Origin: Rhodoblastus acidophilus
GTDB lineage: Bacteria; Pseudomonadota; Alphaproteobacteria; Rhizobiales; Beijerinckiaceae
NCBI RefSeq assembly: GCF_009720655.1
Contig: NZ_WNKS01000003.1
Coordinates: 248,001 to 312,000 of the forward strand
Length of the DNA: 64,000 bases
Direction of reading: 5' to 3'
The notes under the pieces are model-generated. The model ran no database searches. It was given only the letters and a program-made list of their open reading frames with translations, and was not told where the DNA came from. Below are positions 1 through 9,787 of the stretch, piece after piece. The first letter of the stretch is position 1, and every line of letters begins with the position of its first letter. The position numbers and the translations under genes were made by a program.

Positions 1-25
1 GCAACAAGCGGCGTGACGGGCGCCC

Positions 26-115
26 TCCTTCTCCCCATAGCCCGTCTTGAGACGGGCGTTCTGACGAACGCCCTACGGCGGGAGAAGGTGTCGCGCGAAG
101 CGCGACGGATGAGGG
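26..115. repeat. Intergenic palindromic repeat
   Basis: The first 160 bases hold no gene. They contain several short hairpins: an inverted pair around gggcgtt/aacgccc, a gtcgcgc/gcgcgac stem, and outer ccttctcccc/gggagaagg arms. This arrangement looks like the small dispersed hairpin elements that lie between genes in Rhizobiales genomes. It sits just beyond the 3' end of the rRNA methyltransferase gene and may act as a transcript end. Only one full copy of this exact form was noticed. Confidence 0.4.
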
Positions 116-160
116 GTTCATCCCTCACCCACACAGCGACGCGCAACGGCCAGCGCCCCT

Positions 161-1468
161 TCACGCCCTTCTGAGCAGCGCCGCGACATAAAACCCGTCG
201 ACATCGTGGCGCGCCGGGGTCAGCCGCAGGCCGGGACCATGGGGCGACGCCGCGTCGTCCAGCCCTTCGAGTCCGGCCAGCCGCAGGCTGTCGGCGGCGC
301 TTTCGCAGGAAAAATCCGGGTTGTTCGACAGGAAGGCCGCGACCCTGTCCTCGTTTTCCTCGCACAGCAGCGAGCAGGTGACATAGACGAGCCGCCCTCC
401 GGGCCCGACAAACCGCGACCCTTTCGCCAAAACCTCGTCCTGCGCCGCCTGGCGCTGCTCCAGCGCGCCGGGGCGCATCCGCCATTTGGCGTCGGGATTG
501 CGCCGCCAGGTGCCGACCCCGGTGCAAGGCGCGTCCACGACGACCAGATCGCAGGCGCCTGCGAGGTCGGCGACCGGATCGTTTTTTCCGCGCGGCGCCC
601 GAACGACCACGTTTCTCGCGCCCGACCGCTCCAGGCGCGGAAAGATCGGGGTCAGGCGGCGGCCGTCGGAATCGGTCGCAAAAACCTCGCCGCGATTGTC
701 CATCGTCGCCGCGAGCGCCAGGGCCTTGCCACCCCCGCCCGCGCACAGGTCCAGAACTTTTTCGCCGGGGGCGGCGCGGCACAGGGCGGCGGCGAGTTGC
801 GAGCCCTCGTCCTGAATCTCGATCATGCCGCGCGCATAGGCCGGCTCGGCGTCGAGCGCGGCGCCGCGTCCGGCCGCCCCCTGCGGGATGCGCAGGCCGA
901 AGGGGGCATAGCGGCAGGTCTGCGCGCCCAAATGTTCGAGTTCGACCAGCATTTCGGGCCGCGTCGCCTTGAGCGCGTTGACGCGCAGGTCGAGCGGCGC
1001 GCGCGTGGCCAGCGCCGCGCCCTGCGCGACCGCGTCGTCGCCGAAGGCGCGGCAAAAATGCGGCCCGAGCCATTCGGGATAATCGCCCAGAACCCAGTCG
1101 GGCGCGCCCTCGAGGTTTTGTGCGGCGAGATTTTGGCGTTCCTCCGCGCTCAGCGGCGCGGGCGCGTGGCCGATTCCGGAAAAATGGCCTTCGATCTCTT
1201 CGGCGCTCATGTCTCGCGCGTAAACCAGCGCGCCGATCATGTCGCCACGAGGGCTTTCGGATTTCATCAGAAAGCGGGCGGAGGCGCGGCGGCGCAGCGC
1301 GTCATAGACCAGCGAGGCGATGGCGGCGCGATCCTTGGAGCCGGCGAACCGGTGCGACAGCCCCCAGTCCTTCAGCGCGTCGGAGGCCGGACGACGGCGG
1401 CTTTCCAGATCGGCCAGAACTTCGATGGCGGCGGATATGCGGGCGGAAGGATGCATGCGGAATTTCAC
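161..1468 (-). CDS. RsmB/NOP2-family rRNA (cytosine-5) methyltransferase
   Basis: SAM-dependent RNA m5C methyltransferase of the RsmB/Nop2/Sun family, 435 residues, expected to methylate a cytosine of 16S rRNA in the cytoplasm. The N-terminal ~140 residues resemble the NusB-like RNA-binding part. The Rossmann domain follows, with the SAM-binding LDLCAGGGGK near residue 240. Both family cysteines are present: DAPCTGVGTWRRNPD near residue 310 and VYVTCSLLCEENE near 370. The longest frame opens with GTG at 1468; an ATG at 1456 (MHPSARIS) is an equally plausible start. In Rhizobiales this gene commonly lies close to guaB and guaA, which agrees with guaB 2 kb away. The family is certain; which base it modifies cannot be told from sequence. 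Confidence 0.93.
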   Translation of the reverse strand: MKFRMHPSARISAAIEVLADLESRRRPASDALKDWGLSHRFAGSKDRAAIASLVYDALRRRASARFLMKSESPRGDMIGALVYARDMSAEEIEGHFSGIGHAPAPLSAEERQNLAAQNLEGAPDWVLGDYPEWLGPHFCRAFGDDAVAQGAALATRAPLDLRVNALKATRPEMLVELEHLGAQTCRYAPFGLRIPQGAAGRGAALDAEPAYARGMIEIQDEGSQLAAALCRAAPGEKVLDLCAGGGGKALALAATMDNRGEVFATDSDGRRLTPIFPRLERSGARNVVVRAPRGKNDPVADLAGACDLVVVDAPCTGVGTWRRNPDAKWRMRPGALEQRQAAQDEVLAKGSRFVGPGGRLVYVTCSLLCEENEDRVAAFLSNNPDFSCESAADSLRLAGLEGLDDAASPHGPGLRLTPARHDVDGFYVAALLRRA

Positions 1469-1672
1469 TCTCGCGGTTTGGCAGCGCTCGTCTTTTCACG
1501 AAGCCGGGAGTCGCGCAACGCCCGTCCGCCGCCCATTAAACAACGTGTTGATCATGTTAGGTTTGTTCAGCCGGCCTCCGTAACAATACGCCTTGCCTAG
1601 AGCGCGGCGGGGACGCAGACTGAACATTGGAGGGCTTACCTCCGCTTTTCGCGCTTCGAAGGGAGTTGCCCG

Positions 1673-1981
1673 ATGCGTCTCATTCGTTTTTTGCTGCTCG
1701 CCGTGATGATCGGCGTGGCGGCGCCAACACTCACATCGGAGCCAGCCAAGGCCGCCCCGGTCGCCGGCTCGATTCTCGGCAAGCAGACCCTCGCGCCCGA
1801 TCTGACCGAAAAAGCCCGTGTCTATTGTTACAATCGCTACACCGGCCGTTTCCTGCACTGGGGCCCCTGCCACCGCCGGCACTATCGGCCGCACCATTAT
1901 TATTACCGGCCTTATTATCGGCCCTACCGCCATTACTATCGGCCGCATCGTCACTACTATCACCGCCATTATTATTGGTGA
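1673..1981 (+). CDS. Small secreted His/Tyr/Arg-rich protein
   Basis: Encodes 102 residues. A hydrophobic signal segment (residues 4-20) is followed by a likely cleavage site after AKA. The mature part has two cysteines (YCYNRY and GPCHRR) and ends in a low-complexity tail of H, Y, R and P in repeated RPYYRPY/RHYY units. A good Shine-Dalgarno sequence (GAAGGGAG) precedes the ATG. Such peptides are frequent and unannotated in Rhizobiales; the histidines suggest metal or surface binding, but this is inference. An antisense frame over the same DNA (1496-2059) was judged spurious because it has no ribosome site and unnatural composition. Confidence 0.7.
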   Translation: MRLIRFLLLAVMIGVAAPTLTSEPAKAAPVAGSILGKQTLAPDLTEKARVYCYNRYTGRFLHWGPCHRRHYRPHHYYYRPYYRPYRHYYRPHRHYYHRHYYW

Positions 1982-2055
1982 GCGGCTGAGCAGCGAGACG
2001 GCCCGAATTTTCGAGCGCCGCCGGACCTCCGGCGGCGTTTGCATTGGAAGTGGAG

Positions 2056-3048
2056 TCACGCGTTCCAGGGCAGCAGGTCGACGCTCTTGTCGGTCAGCCA
2101 GGGCGGGCTCGCGTTCAGCTTGCCGCCGTTGAGGATGATCTCGTATTTTTCGACATAGCCGCGCGCCATATTCATCGCATTATAGGTGTCGCGCGCATAT
2201 TCGTGGCAGCGGCGGGGTTCGAAGGCGTTTTCGGCCACGGCGCGGGCCAGTTCCGACGCGGAAGCCGAGAGGAAGCCGAATTCGCCGCCGACCAATTCCT
2301 TCAGCGAGCCATAGGGCGTTCCGAACACCGGGCAGCCGAAATACAGGCTTTCGGTGATCGCCAGGCCAAACGGTTCGGGAAAGCGCACCGGGTGGATGAG
2401 CCCGCGCGACCCGTTCATCAACGCGAATTTTTTCGCGCCGCCCACCTGGCCATTGAACCCAATGCTCGGCCACGGCGTGAAGCGAAAGCCGCGCTTAAAA
2501 TTCAGCCGGTGGCCGCCGAGCACCTCAAGGCGCACGTTTGCAGCGCGGGCGACGTCGATGGCGCCGCGCACGTTCTTGTCGGGGCCGGAGGCCTTGCCGA
2601 GGAAGTGGTAATAGGTGCGGGGGCGTTTGAGGTCGATCGGCCCGTAATCGTCCCAATCGAGGCCATTGTGGACGAATTGGTCGGAATTGTGCCGCGCCGC
2701 CTGGTCCCGTGTGATGAAGCAGGTGTTGAGATAGCGGTGCGTCGGCGCCGTGGTGGCGTTGCCGTGCTCCGTCATGATGTAGGGCATGTCGAAATCGTTG
2801 TCGGCGTCGAAATCCGGCAAGGTCTGGACGTGAACAATGTCGACGCCGCGCGGAATCTGCTCCTTCAGCGATTTATTGCGGTCGAGCGGCAGCACCTCGG
2901 CGAAATCGCATTTCGAGCCGCATTTCAGCAGGAACGTGACCTTGTGGCCGAGTCGGGTCAGCGCCTTGCCGAGGCTCCACACCATCCGCTCCGTGCCCCC
3001 GGCCGTGAAGACGGGAAGGCGGGCCTTGTGAACGAGAAGCACGTGCAT
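2056..3048 (-). CDS. GT4-type glycosyltransferase
   Basis: A 330-residue GT-B fold glycosyltransferase resembling family 4. The N-terminal Rossmann half has GGTERMVWSLGKALTRLGH, the usual glycine-rich acceptor-side loop. The C-terminal half carries RFPEPFGLAITESLYFGCPV, the E-x7-E signature of retaining GT4 enzymes that binds the nucleotide sugar. It is shorter than the usual ~370 residues but complete at both ends. No other polysaccharide genes are adjacent, so the acceptor (lipid, polysaccharide or metabolite) is unknown. It lies between guaB and the small His-rich protein, on the guaB strand, separated from guaB by a palindromic repeat, so it probably has its own promoter. Confidence 0.85.
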   Translation of the reverse strand: MHVLLVHKARLPVFTAGGTERMVWSLGKALTRLGHKVTFLLKCGSKCDFAEVLPLDRNKSLKEQIPRGVDIVHVQTLPDFDADNDFDMPYIMTEHGNATTAPTHRYLNTCFITRDQAARHNSDQFVHNGLDWDDYGPIDLKRPRTYYHFLGKASGPDKNVRGAIDVARAANVRLEVLGGHRLNFKRGFRFTPWPSIGFNGQVGGAKKFALMNGSRGLIHPVRFPEPFGLAITESLYFGCPVFGTPYGSLKELVGGEFGFLSASASELARAVAENAFEPRRCHEYARDTYNAMNMARGYVEKYEIILNGGKLNASPPWLTDKSVDLLPWNA

Positions 3049-3097
3049 GGCGAAATCCGGATGCTGAAAAAGTGAGGGCTTTGCGCTTTCCCCAGTC

Positions 3098-3195
3098 CGT
3101 CATGCCCGGGCTTGTCCCGGGCATCCACGCCGACCCGCGAGGTCAAGTCCTACCGCGGCTGCGGCGCCGCGGGAATGGCCGGGACAAGCCCGGCG
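3098..3195. repeat. REP-A palindromic element, copy 1
   Basis: One arm begins cgtcatgcccgggcttgtcc and the opposite arm ends ggccgggacaagcccgg, separated by a short GC-rich centre. The same arms recur at 16209-16348, 39965-40074 and 47515-47621, with a half copy at 58480-58515. All copies lie between genes. This copy lies between guaB and the glycosyltransferase. Each copy would fold into a long hairpin in RNA or single-stranded DNA. Confidence 0.75.
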
Positions 3196-3292
3196 CCCGC
3201 AGGGGACGGGATTGAATTGCGCGGACGCCGCCGCCGGGAATGGCGACGCGCCCAAGGCGCAATTCGTTCCTGTCCCCGATTCCTTTCACTCC

Positions 3293-4858
<1,566 letters not shown>

Positions 4859-4977
4859 TCATCCCGCGCAAACCAATAGAATTTGGCGCGGACGCCGCGG
4901 CTTTAATCGCAAGGCCCACGAATTTGACACCATTCAAGGGCTGATGACATTGTAAGACACGCGCTCACAGTCGGACC

Positions 4978-5241
4978 ATGCCGATGCCCACGACCTCGCT
5001 CACGACCCGCCTCGATCAGGAATTGAAGACCGAACTCGAACAGATCGCTCGTTTCGACAAGAGGTCGGTCTCGTTCATGACCAACCAGGCGATTCGCAAT
5101 CTGGTGGAGGAGCGCCGGGCAAGCCGCGACCTGATCAGGACCGGGCTGGCGCTCATGGAAAACAATATCGAGGGCGTTTCCAGCGACGCCGTTCACGATT
5201 GGCTTCTGTCCGACGAAGACGCTCCGTTTCCAAAAGTTTGA
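4978..5241 (+). CDS. Ribbon-helix-helix antitoxin (ParD-like)
   Basis: An 87-residue DNA-binding protein of the CopG/ParD type. The beta strand TTSLTTRLDQEL is followed by two helices (LKTELEQIARFDKRS and SFMTNQAIRNLVEERR) forming the ribbon-helix-helix dimer. The C-terminal tail, rich in acidic residues, is the part that usually wraps the toxin. Either of two near ATGs (4978 or 4984) may be used. A TTGACA hexamer at 4924-4929 may mark the promoter. Six bases separate the stop from the toxin start, so the two are co-transcribed and probably repress their own promoter. Confidence 0.85.
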   Translation: MPMPTTSLTTRLDQELKTELEQIARFDKRSVSFMTNQAIRNLVEERRASRDLIRTGLALMENNIEGVSSDAVHDWLLSDEDAPFPKV

Positions 5242-5247
5242 TGGCGG

Positions 5248-5577
5248 ATGGCGCTCAAATATCTTCCGACCGCGGCGCATGGCCTCAAGTGGATGCGCCG
5301 GTATTATCGGGAAAATCCGCAGCTCGATATCAAGGCCGCATCCGCCGCCTTGAAGCGCGCGGAGCAAACTCTGGCCGAATTCCCGTTTTCCGGCGAGCGC
5401 TACGAGGATTTCGAGACCGTGCGCGAACACCGGATTTCTGGAACGTCGTTTTCGCTTCTGTACACAGTGTCGGCGGAAACGATAATGATCATCGACCTAC
5501 GCGATGTGCGGGGCAACCGCAGCGCGGAAGCGCTGCGTGAATTCAACAAGACCGTGCGCCGCGAGAACAGCCTTTAA
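5248..5577 (+). CDS. ParE/RelE-family toxin
   Basis: A 109-residue protein of the ParE/RelE superfamily: a helical N-terminal half (GLKWMRRYYRENPQLDIKAASAALKRAEQTLAEFP) then a beta sheet with REHRISGTSFSLLYTV and IIDLRDVRGNRS. This pattern matches ParE (gyrase poison) more than RelE (mRNA interferase), but the fold is shared and the target cannot be fixed here. Its partner is the immediately upstream ribbon-helix-helix gene. The pair stands between guaB and an efflux pump with no transposase or integrase nearby. Confidence 0.85.
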   Translation: MALKYLPTAAHGLKWMRRYYRENPQLDIKAASAALKRAEQTLAEFPFSGERYEDFETVREHRISGTSFSLLYTVSAETIMIIDLRDVRGNRSAEALREFNKTVRRENSL

Positions 5578-5640
5578 TCCGAGGTCGCCCTGCGATCTCA
5601 AGCGCTTTCACGTTTCATGAAAACAGGAAAGCGCTTCCAG

Positions 5641-5701
5641 GTTTTTGTTTTCACGCGTTGTCTTCACGCGAATCGGCATTTGCCTCGCTTGAAAACGCTC
5701 T
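5641..5701. repeat. REP-D dispersed element, copy 1
   Basis: About 60 bases reading gttttcacgcgttgtcttca, then a cgaatcggcat core, then cttgaaaacgctct. Two tandem and better matched copies lie at 44361-44484. Just upstream (5602-5637) a gcgctttc/gaaagcgc inverted pair forms a separate hairpin, possibly ending the toxin-antitoxin transcript. Confidence 0.65.
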
Positions 5702-5716
5702 CGCCAACGGACTCCC

Positions 5717-7117
5717 TTGCGCCCTTTCGTCACGCCGCTGATCGTCGCCTGCGCCCTGTTCATGGAGAATCTGGACTCGACCATCGTGTCCACCTCCCTG
5801 CCCGCCATCGCCGCCGACCTGCACCAGGACCCGATCGCGCTCAAACTGTCGATGACCTCCTACCTGCTGGCGCAGGCGGTGTTGATTCCCGCGTCGGGCT
5901 GGGCGGCGGACCGGTTCGGCGCCCGCACGGTTTTTCGCGCGGCGATTCTCGTCTTCACCATCGGCTCGATTCTCTGCGGCCTGTCGAGCACCCTGTCGCA
6001 GTTCGTCGCGGCGCGAATCGTCCAGGGCTGCGGCGGCGCGATGATGGCCCCGGTCGGGCGACTCGCCCTGATGCGCTCGGTCGAGCGCAGCGAACTGGTG
6101 CGCGCGCTCGCCTGGCTCACCATTCCCGCCCTGATCGGCCCCATGCTCGGCCCCCCGGTCGGCGGCTTCATCTCCACCTATTTTCATTGGCGCTGGAATT
6201 TCTGGATCAACGTTCCCATCGGCCTCGCCGGCATGGTGCTGGTCAGCCTGTACATCGGCGAGTTTCGCGAGAAGAACCCCGCCCCGTTCGATGCGCGCGG
6301 CTTCATGCTGTCCGCCGTGAGCCTGTCCAGCCTGATCTTCGGCCTCACCGTCCTGGGGCGCGGCTTCGTTCCGCTTCCCGGCGCCGGCGCGCTGATCCTG
6401 TTCGGTCTTGTCGGACTCCTCTTCTATGTCCGCCACGCCCGCACGGCGACGAATCCGATTCTCGACCTGAACCTGTTCAGGGTTCCCACCTACCGCGCCA
6501 GCGTGATCGGCGGCTCGCTGTTCCGAATCGGCGTCGGCGCCACACCTTTCCTGCTGCCGCTGATGCTGCAACTGGGATTCGGGATGACGCCGTTCGAATC
6601 GGGGCTGACCACGTTCGTCGCCACGGCGGGAGCGCTGATCATGAAGGCGACGGCCGCGAGCGTGCTGCAAAAATTCGGATTTCGCGACGTGCTGCTGGTC
6701 AATGGCGTGCTGTCGAGCCTGTCGCTCGCGGCGATAGGCCTGTTTGGGCCGGACTCGCCGCACGCGCTGTTGATGGCGGCGCTGTTCGTCGGCGGATTTT
6801 TCCGCTCTCTGCAATTCACCGCGATGAACGCCCTCGCCTACGCGGACATCGCGCCGGCGCAACTGAGCAAGGCCACCAGTTTCTACGCCGTGGCGCAGCA
6901 ACTCGCCCTTTCGGCTGGCGTCACCGTCGCGGCGGCGGCGCTGGAAATCGCGCGCGACTTATCGGGCGGAGCCTTGGGCGCGGAGCAGTTTCCGCCCGCC
7001 TTTTTCGCCGTGGCGCTGGTATCGGCGGCGGCGCTGCTGGCGTTTCTGCCGCTGCGTGGAGACGCCGGCGCAGATATGTCCGGCCACGCAGAGAATATTA
7101 AGGATGATGCGACATGA
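5717..7117 (+). CDS. MFS drug efflux transporter, DHA2 (EmrB/QacA-like) family
   Basis: Inner-membrane proton-coupled exporter of 466 residues, almost entirely hydrophobic, consistent with 12-14 membrane helices. Recognisable family motifs are LDSTIVSTSLPAIAADL in the first helix (motif D1 of DHA2 pumps), GWAADRFGARTVF (motif A, loop 2-3) and GPMLGPPVGGFISTYFHWRWNFWINVPIG (motif C plus the conserved WRWIF-like turn). The frame opens with TTG at 5717; an ATG at 5762 would remove part of the first helix and is less likely. No membrane-fusion partner (EmrA) or regulator is adjacent. The substrate is unknown; multidrug export is a family-level inference. Confidence 0.9.
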   Translation: MRPFVTPLIVACALFMENLDSTIVSTSLPAIAADLHQDPIALKLSMTSYLLAQAVLIPASGWAADRFGARTVFRAAILVFTIGSILCGLSSTLSQFVAARIVQGCGGAMMAPVGRLALMRSVERSELVRALAWLTIPALIGPMLGPPVGGFISTYFHWRWNFWINVPIGLAGMVLVSLYIGEFREKNPAPFDARGFMLSAVSLSSLIFGLTVLGRGFVPLPGAGALILFGLVGLLFYVRHARTATNPILDLNLFRVPTYRASVIGGSLFRIGVGATPFLLPLMLQLGFGMTPFESGLTTFVATAGALIMKATAASVLQKFGFRDVLLVNGVLSSLSLAAIGLFGPDSPHALLMAALFVGGFFRSLQFTAMNALAYADIAPAQLSKATSFYAVAQQLALSAGVTVAAAALEIARDLSGGALGAEQFPPAFFAVALVSAAALLAFLPLRGDAGADMSGHAENIKDDAT

Positions 7118-7256
7118 TCGTGTGGCGTTCGCGCAACACCACCCCGAAATCAACGGGGGCGCTCGAGACTCCGCTAGGCATGCGCATCAGCAGAGCGTAG
7201 TTTCAGGCAAGTTCAATGGACTGACGCTGTCAGCCTCAATAAGTGGAAACCTTGTC

Positions 7257-8003
7257 ATGTTGAAAAAGATCGTTCCTGCGTTCGCCGCGATCATGATCGC
7301 CGCTCCCGCGCTCGCCGCTGACCTGCCTTCGCGCAAGGAAGCTCCCGTCTACATCGCCCCGGTTCCCATGTTCTCCTGGACCGGCTTCTACATCGGCGCC
7401 GACATCGGCGGCGGCTGGAGCGAACTGAACGCCAAGCCTTATGATGTGTTCGGCAACAACCTCGGCTCTTTCAACACCAGCTCCGCTGGCGTGGTTGGCG
7501 GCGGCCGCATCGGCTATAACTACCAGTTCAACCAGTTCATCATCGGCGTCGAAGGCGACTTCTACGGCACCGGCATCGGCAAGACCGTTTATTATCCGGC
7601 GATCGACTCGTCGGTGAAGACCAACCAGGATTGGCTGGCCTCGGTCAACGGCGTCGCCGGCTTCGCCATCGACCGCACCATGCTCTATGTCATCGGCGGT
7701 GTGGCTTGGGCCGGCACCTCGGCGACCTGGACGCCGGGCGCGACTTGGGCCGTCAACACCCCGAGCTACAGCGTCAATCACACCTACACCGGCTACGACA
7801 TCGGCGGCGGCGTGCAGTATGCCTTCACCCCGAACTGGATCGGTCGCGTCGAATATCGCCACTACGGCTTCGGCTCCTGGAACTATCCGTCCAACTACCT
7901 GGCTCAGCGCACCGGCGCGACCCTCAACAACAACATCTTCACCGTCGGCGCGAGCTACAAGTTCGGCGGCCCGGTGGCGGCTCCGGTCGTCGCCAAGTAC
8001 TGA
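7257..8003 (+). CDS. Omp25/Omp31-type outer-membrane beta-barrel protein
   Basis: A 248-residue secreted barrel protein. The signal peptide (MLKKIVPAFAAIMIAAPALAA) ends at AALAAD-type residues. The family hallmark SWTGFYIGADIGGGWS follows near residue 40, and an eight-stranded barrel of alternating aromatic strands ends in the C-terminal strand FTVGASYKFG. The start chosen is ATG 7257, because residues upstream in the same frame are not protein-like and the signal peptide starts here. It is paralogous to the next gene. Such proteins are abundant surface antigens and structural porin-like proteins in Rhizobiales. A strong intrinsic terminator follows. Confidence 0.92.
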   Translation: MLKKIVPAFAAIMIAAPALAADLPSRKEAPVYIAPVPMFSWTGFYIGADIGGGWSELNAKPYDVFGNNLGSFNTSSAGVVGGGRIGYNYQFNQFIIGVEGDFYGTGIGKTVYYPAIDSSVKTNQDWLASVNGVAGFAIDRTMLYVIGGVAWAGTSATWTPGATWAVNTPSYSVNHTYTGYDIGGGVQYAFTPNWIGRVEYRHYGFGSWNYPSNYLAQRTGATLNNNIFTVGASYKFGGPVAAPVVAKY

Positions 8004-8034
8004 GTTCGTCTCAGTCTGACAGACAGACACAATC

Positions 8035-8067
8035 GTCCGCGACCCTCCGGGGTCGCGGACTTTTTTT
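8035..8067 (+). terminator. Rho-independent terminator of first barrel gene
   Basis: An 11-bp perfect stem (gtccgcgaccc with gggtcgcggac) around a 4-base loop, followed by seven T. It lies 31 bases after the stop codon. The same stem sequence is used after the second barrel gene. Confidence 0.93.
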
Positions 8068-8230
8068 GCGCCCGCGAAAGCTGATTCACCCCTCAGATTT
8101 TGTGTCACCAAATGGTCACACCTCCAGGGAATCCGTGAAACCGCACACGACCACGTCTAGGTCTTGGTCAGACTCAAGTGTATGTTAAGCGTAAGTAGAG
8201 TATCGCAACGCTATTCACGGAACCTTCGTT

Positions 8231-8914
8231 ATGCTGAAACGTCTCGCTCCCGCCCTCGCCGCTTTGGCCATGGCCGCTCCGGCTATCGCCGGCGACCTTC
8301 CCAGCGTGAAGGACGCCCCGCTTCCTCCGCCGGTCGTGTTCCCCTATGATTGGACCGGCGTCTACGTCGGTGCGGATCTCGGCGGCGCTTGGTCGCAGAG
8401 CCAGTATAGCGTCGGCGGCCTCAACACCAATCTCTACGGCGCGTCGGTGATGGGCGGCGGTTTCGCCGGCTTCAACCGCCAGATCGGCAGCTTCGTGCTC
8501 GGCATCGAAGGCGACGTGCAAGGCCTGGGCATCGACAAGAGCCAAGGCCTCGTGAACGTTAAGCAGAACCTGCTCGCCGCGGTCAACGGCCGTCTCGGCT
8601 TCGCCTTCGACCACTTCCTGGTCTACGCCATCGGCGGCGTCGCCTTCTCCGACACGCGCTACACGGACTACCGTGGCGTCGGCAACTTCACCAACGCCAA
8701 CGTTGGCTACGACGTCGGCGGCGGTCTCGAGTACGCCTTCATGCCGAACTGGACCGTTCGCGGCGAATATCGCTACTACAACTTCGGCACGGCGGACTCG
8801 ACCACCCTTCGCTCCGTGAACTTCGGCTTCCAGCAGTCCAACAACACGGCCCGCGTCGGCGTCGCCTACAAGTTCAGCCCGCCGGCTCCGGCGGCGGTCG
8901 TCGCCAAGTACTGA
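8231..8914 (+). CDS. Omp25/Omp31-type outer-membrane beta-barrel protein (paralogue)
   Basis: A 227-residue paralogue of the preceding gene in tandem. The signal peptide (MLKRLAPALAALAMAAPAIAG) is followed by DWTGVYVGADLGGAWS and barrel strands that end in VGVAYKFSPPAPAAVVAKY. The last residues (AxVVAKY) are the same as in the upstream paralogue, as expected for the barrel-assembly signal region plus a short extension. A 227-bp gap with its own promoter region separates the two genes and each has its own terminator, so they are transcribed independently despite being neighbours. Confidence 0.92.
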   Translation: MLKRLAPALAALAMAAPAIAGDLPSVKDAPLPPPVVFPYDWTGVYVGADLGGAWSQSQYSVGGLNTNLYGASVMGGGFAGFNRQIGSFVLGIEGDVQGLGIDKSQGLVNVKQNLLAAVNGRLGFAFDHFLVYAIGGVAFSDTRYTDYRGVGNFTNANVGYDVGGGLEYAFMPNWTVRGEYRYYNFGTADSTTLRSVNFGFQQSNNTARVGVAYKFSPPAPAAVVAKY

Positions 8915-8948
8915 GCCAAGCTCAGTCAAGCGAAACGCATCGACTTCG

Positions 8949-8978
8949 TCCGCGACCCCCCGGGGTCGCGGATTTTTT
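8949..8978 (+). terminator. Rho-independent terminator of second barrel gene
   Basis: An 11-bp perfect stem (tccgcgacccc with ggggtcgcgga) and six T residues. The stem is nearly identical to that at 8035-8067, so the terminator was probably duplicated with the gene. Confidence 0.93.
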
Positions 8979-8993
8979 GTTGAAGTGTTGGCC

Positions 8994-9035
8994 TGATACG
9001 GTTTCCGCAAGATCGCTCCGCGATCCGCGAAAACG
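8994..9035. repeat. REP-E dispersed element, copy 1
   Basis: Forty-two bases starting tgatacggtttccgcaagat and containing the hairpin gatcgctccgcgatc. An inverted copy with only small differences stands at 20858-20898. It lies in the convergent gap between the second barrel gene and rlmE. Confidence 0.7.
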
Positions 9036-9070
9036 TTTGATGAGGTTTTCAGCGAAGCTCGGACATGCGC

Positions 9071-9775
9071 TCAACGCGCGCCGCGAAAGCCGGTGGCGAG
9101 CACGTAGAGTTCGGACGAATCGGCCCGGCTCGCCTGCGGCTTGACGTGGCGGACGAGGGCGAAATCGCGCTTGAGCTGGGTGACCAACTCGCCGGTTTCC
9201 CCGCCCTGGAACAGCTTGCAGAGAAAATACCCGCCGGGCGCCAAAACGTCGCCGGCGAAAGCCACCGCGAGTTCGGCGAGATGGACGATTCGCAGGTGGT
9301 CGGTGCGCTTGTGCCCGGTGGTGTTGGCGGCCATGTCCGAAATCACGCCATCGGCCTCGCCGCCGAGCATGGTTTTCAGGAGGTCCGGCGTCTCATCGGC
9401 CAGAAAATCCTGCACGGCGAATTCAACGCCGGGAATCGGCTCGATGTCGAGCAGGTCGATGCCGACGACCTTGCCCTTGCCGTCCGCCGATTTCACCTTT
9501 TTCGCCGCCACCTGCGACCATCCGCCCGGCGCCGCGCCGAGATCGACGATTTTTTGCCCCGGCTTGAGCAAATGGTATTTTTCGTCGATCTCGATCAGCT
9601 TGAAGGCCGCGCGGGATCTCAAACCCTCGCGCTTGGCGCGGGCGACATAGGGATCGTTGAGCTGGCGCTGCAACCAAAGTGTTGACGCCAAAGTGCGCTT
9701 GCGCGCGGTTTTCACGCGGATTTTCAGGCCCCGGCCGCCCTCGCCGCCCGAACCGCCGCCGGATGATTTTGTCAA
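9071..9775 (-). CDS. rlmE: 23S rRNA (uridine-2'-O-)-methyltransferase
   Basis: FtsJ/RrmJ-type enzyme of 234 residues that 2'-O-methylates U2552 (E. coli numbering) in the A-loop of 23S rRNA on the assembling 50S subunit. The full K-D-K-E catalytic set is present: Lys in RSRAAFKL, Asp in DGVISDMAANTTG, Lys in FLCKLFQG and Glu in SSELYVLATGF. The SAM site is VDLGAAPGGWSQVA. A glycine-rich N-terminal tail precedes the basic RNA-contacting segment (RVKTARKRTLASTLWLQRQ). Its start lies 12 bases after the ppx stop on the same strand, so the two are one operon, an arrangement common in Rhizobiales. Confidence 0.95.
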   Translation of the reverse strand: MTKSSGGGSGGEGGRGLKIRVKTARKRTLASTLWLQRQLNDPYVARAKREGLRSRAAFKLIEIDEKYHLLKPGQKIVDLGAAPGGWSQVAAKKVKSADGKGKVVGIDLLDIEPIPGVEFAVQDFLADETPDLLKTMLGGEADGVISDMAANTTGHKRTDHLRIVHLAELAVAFAGDVLAPGGYFLCKLFQGGETGELVTQLKRDFALVRHVKPQASRADSSELYVLATGFRGAR

Positions 9776-9787
9776 AGTGAGATTCCG

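Noticed and set aside
1496-2059. A 187-residue minus-strand frame with Ile/Val/Pro-rich composition
   Set aside because: It is the reverse of the His/Tyr codon run of the secreted peptide and has no ribosome site.
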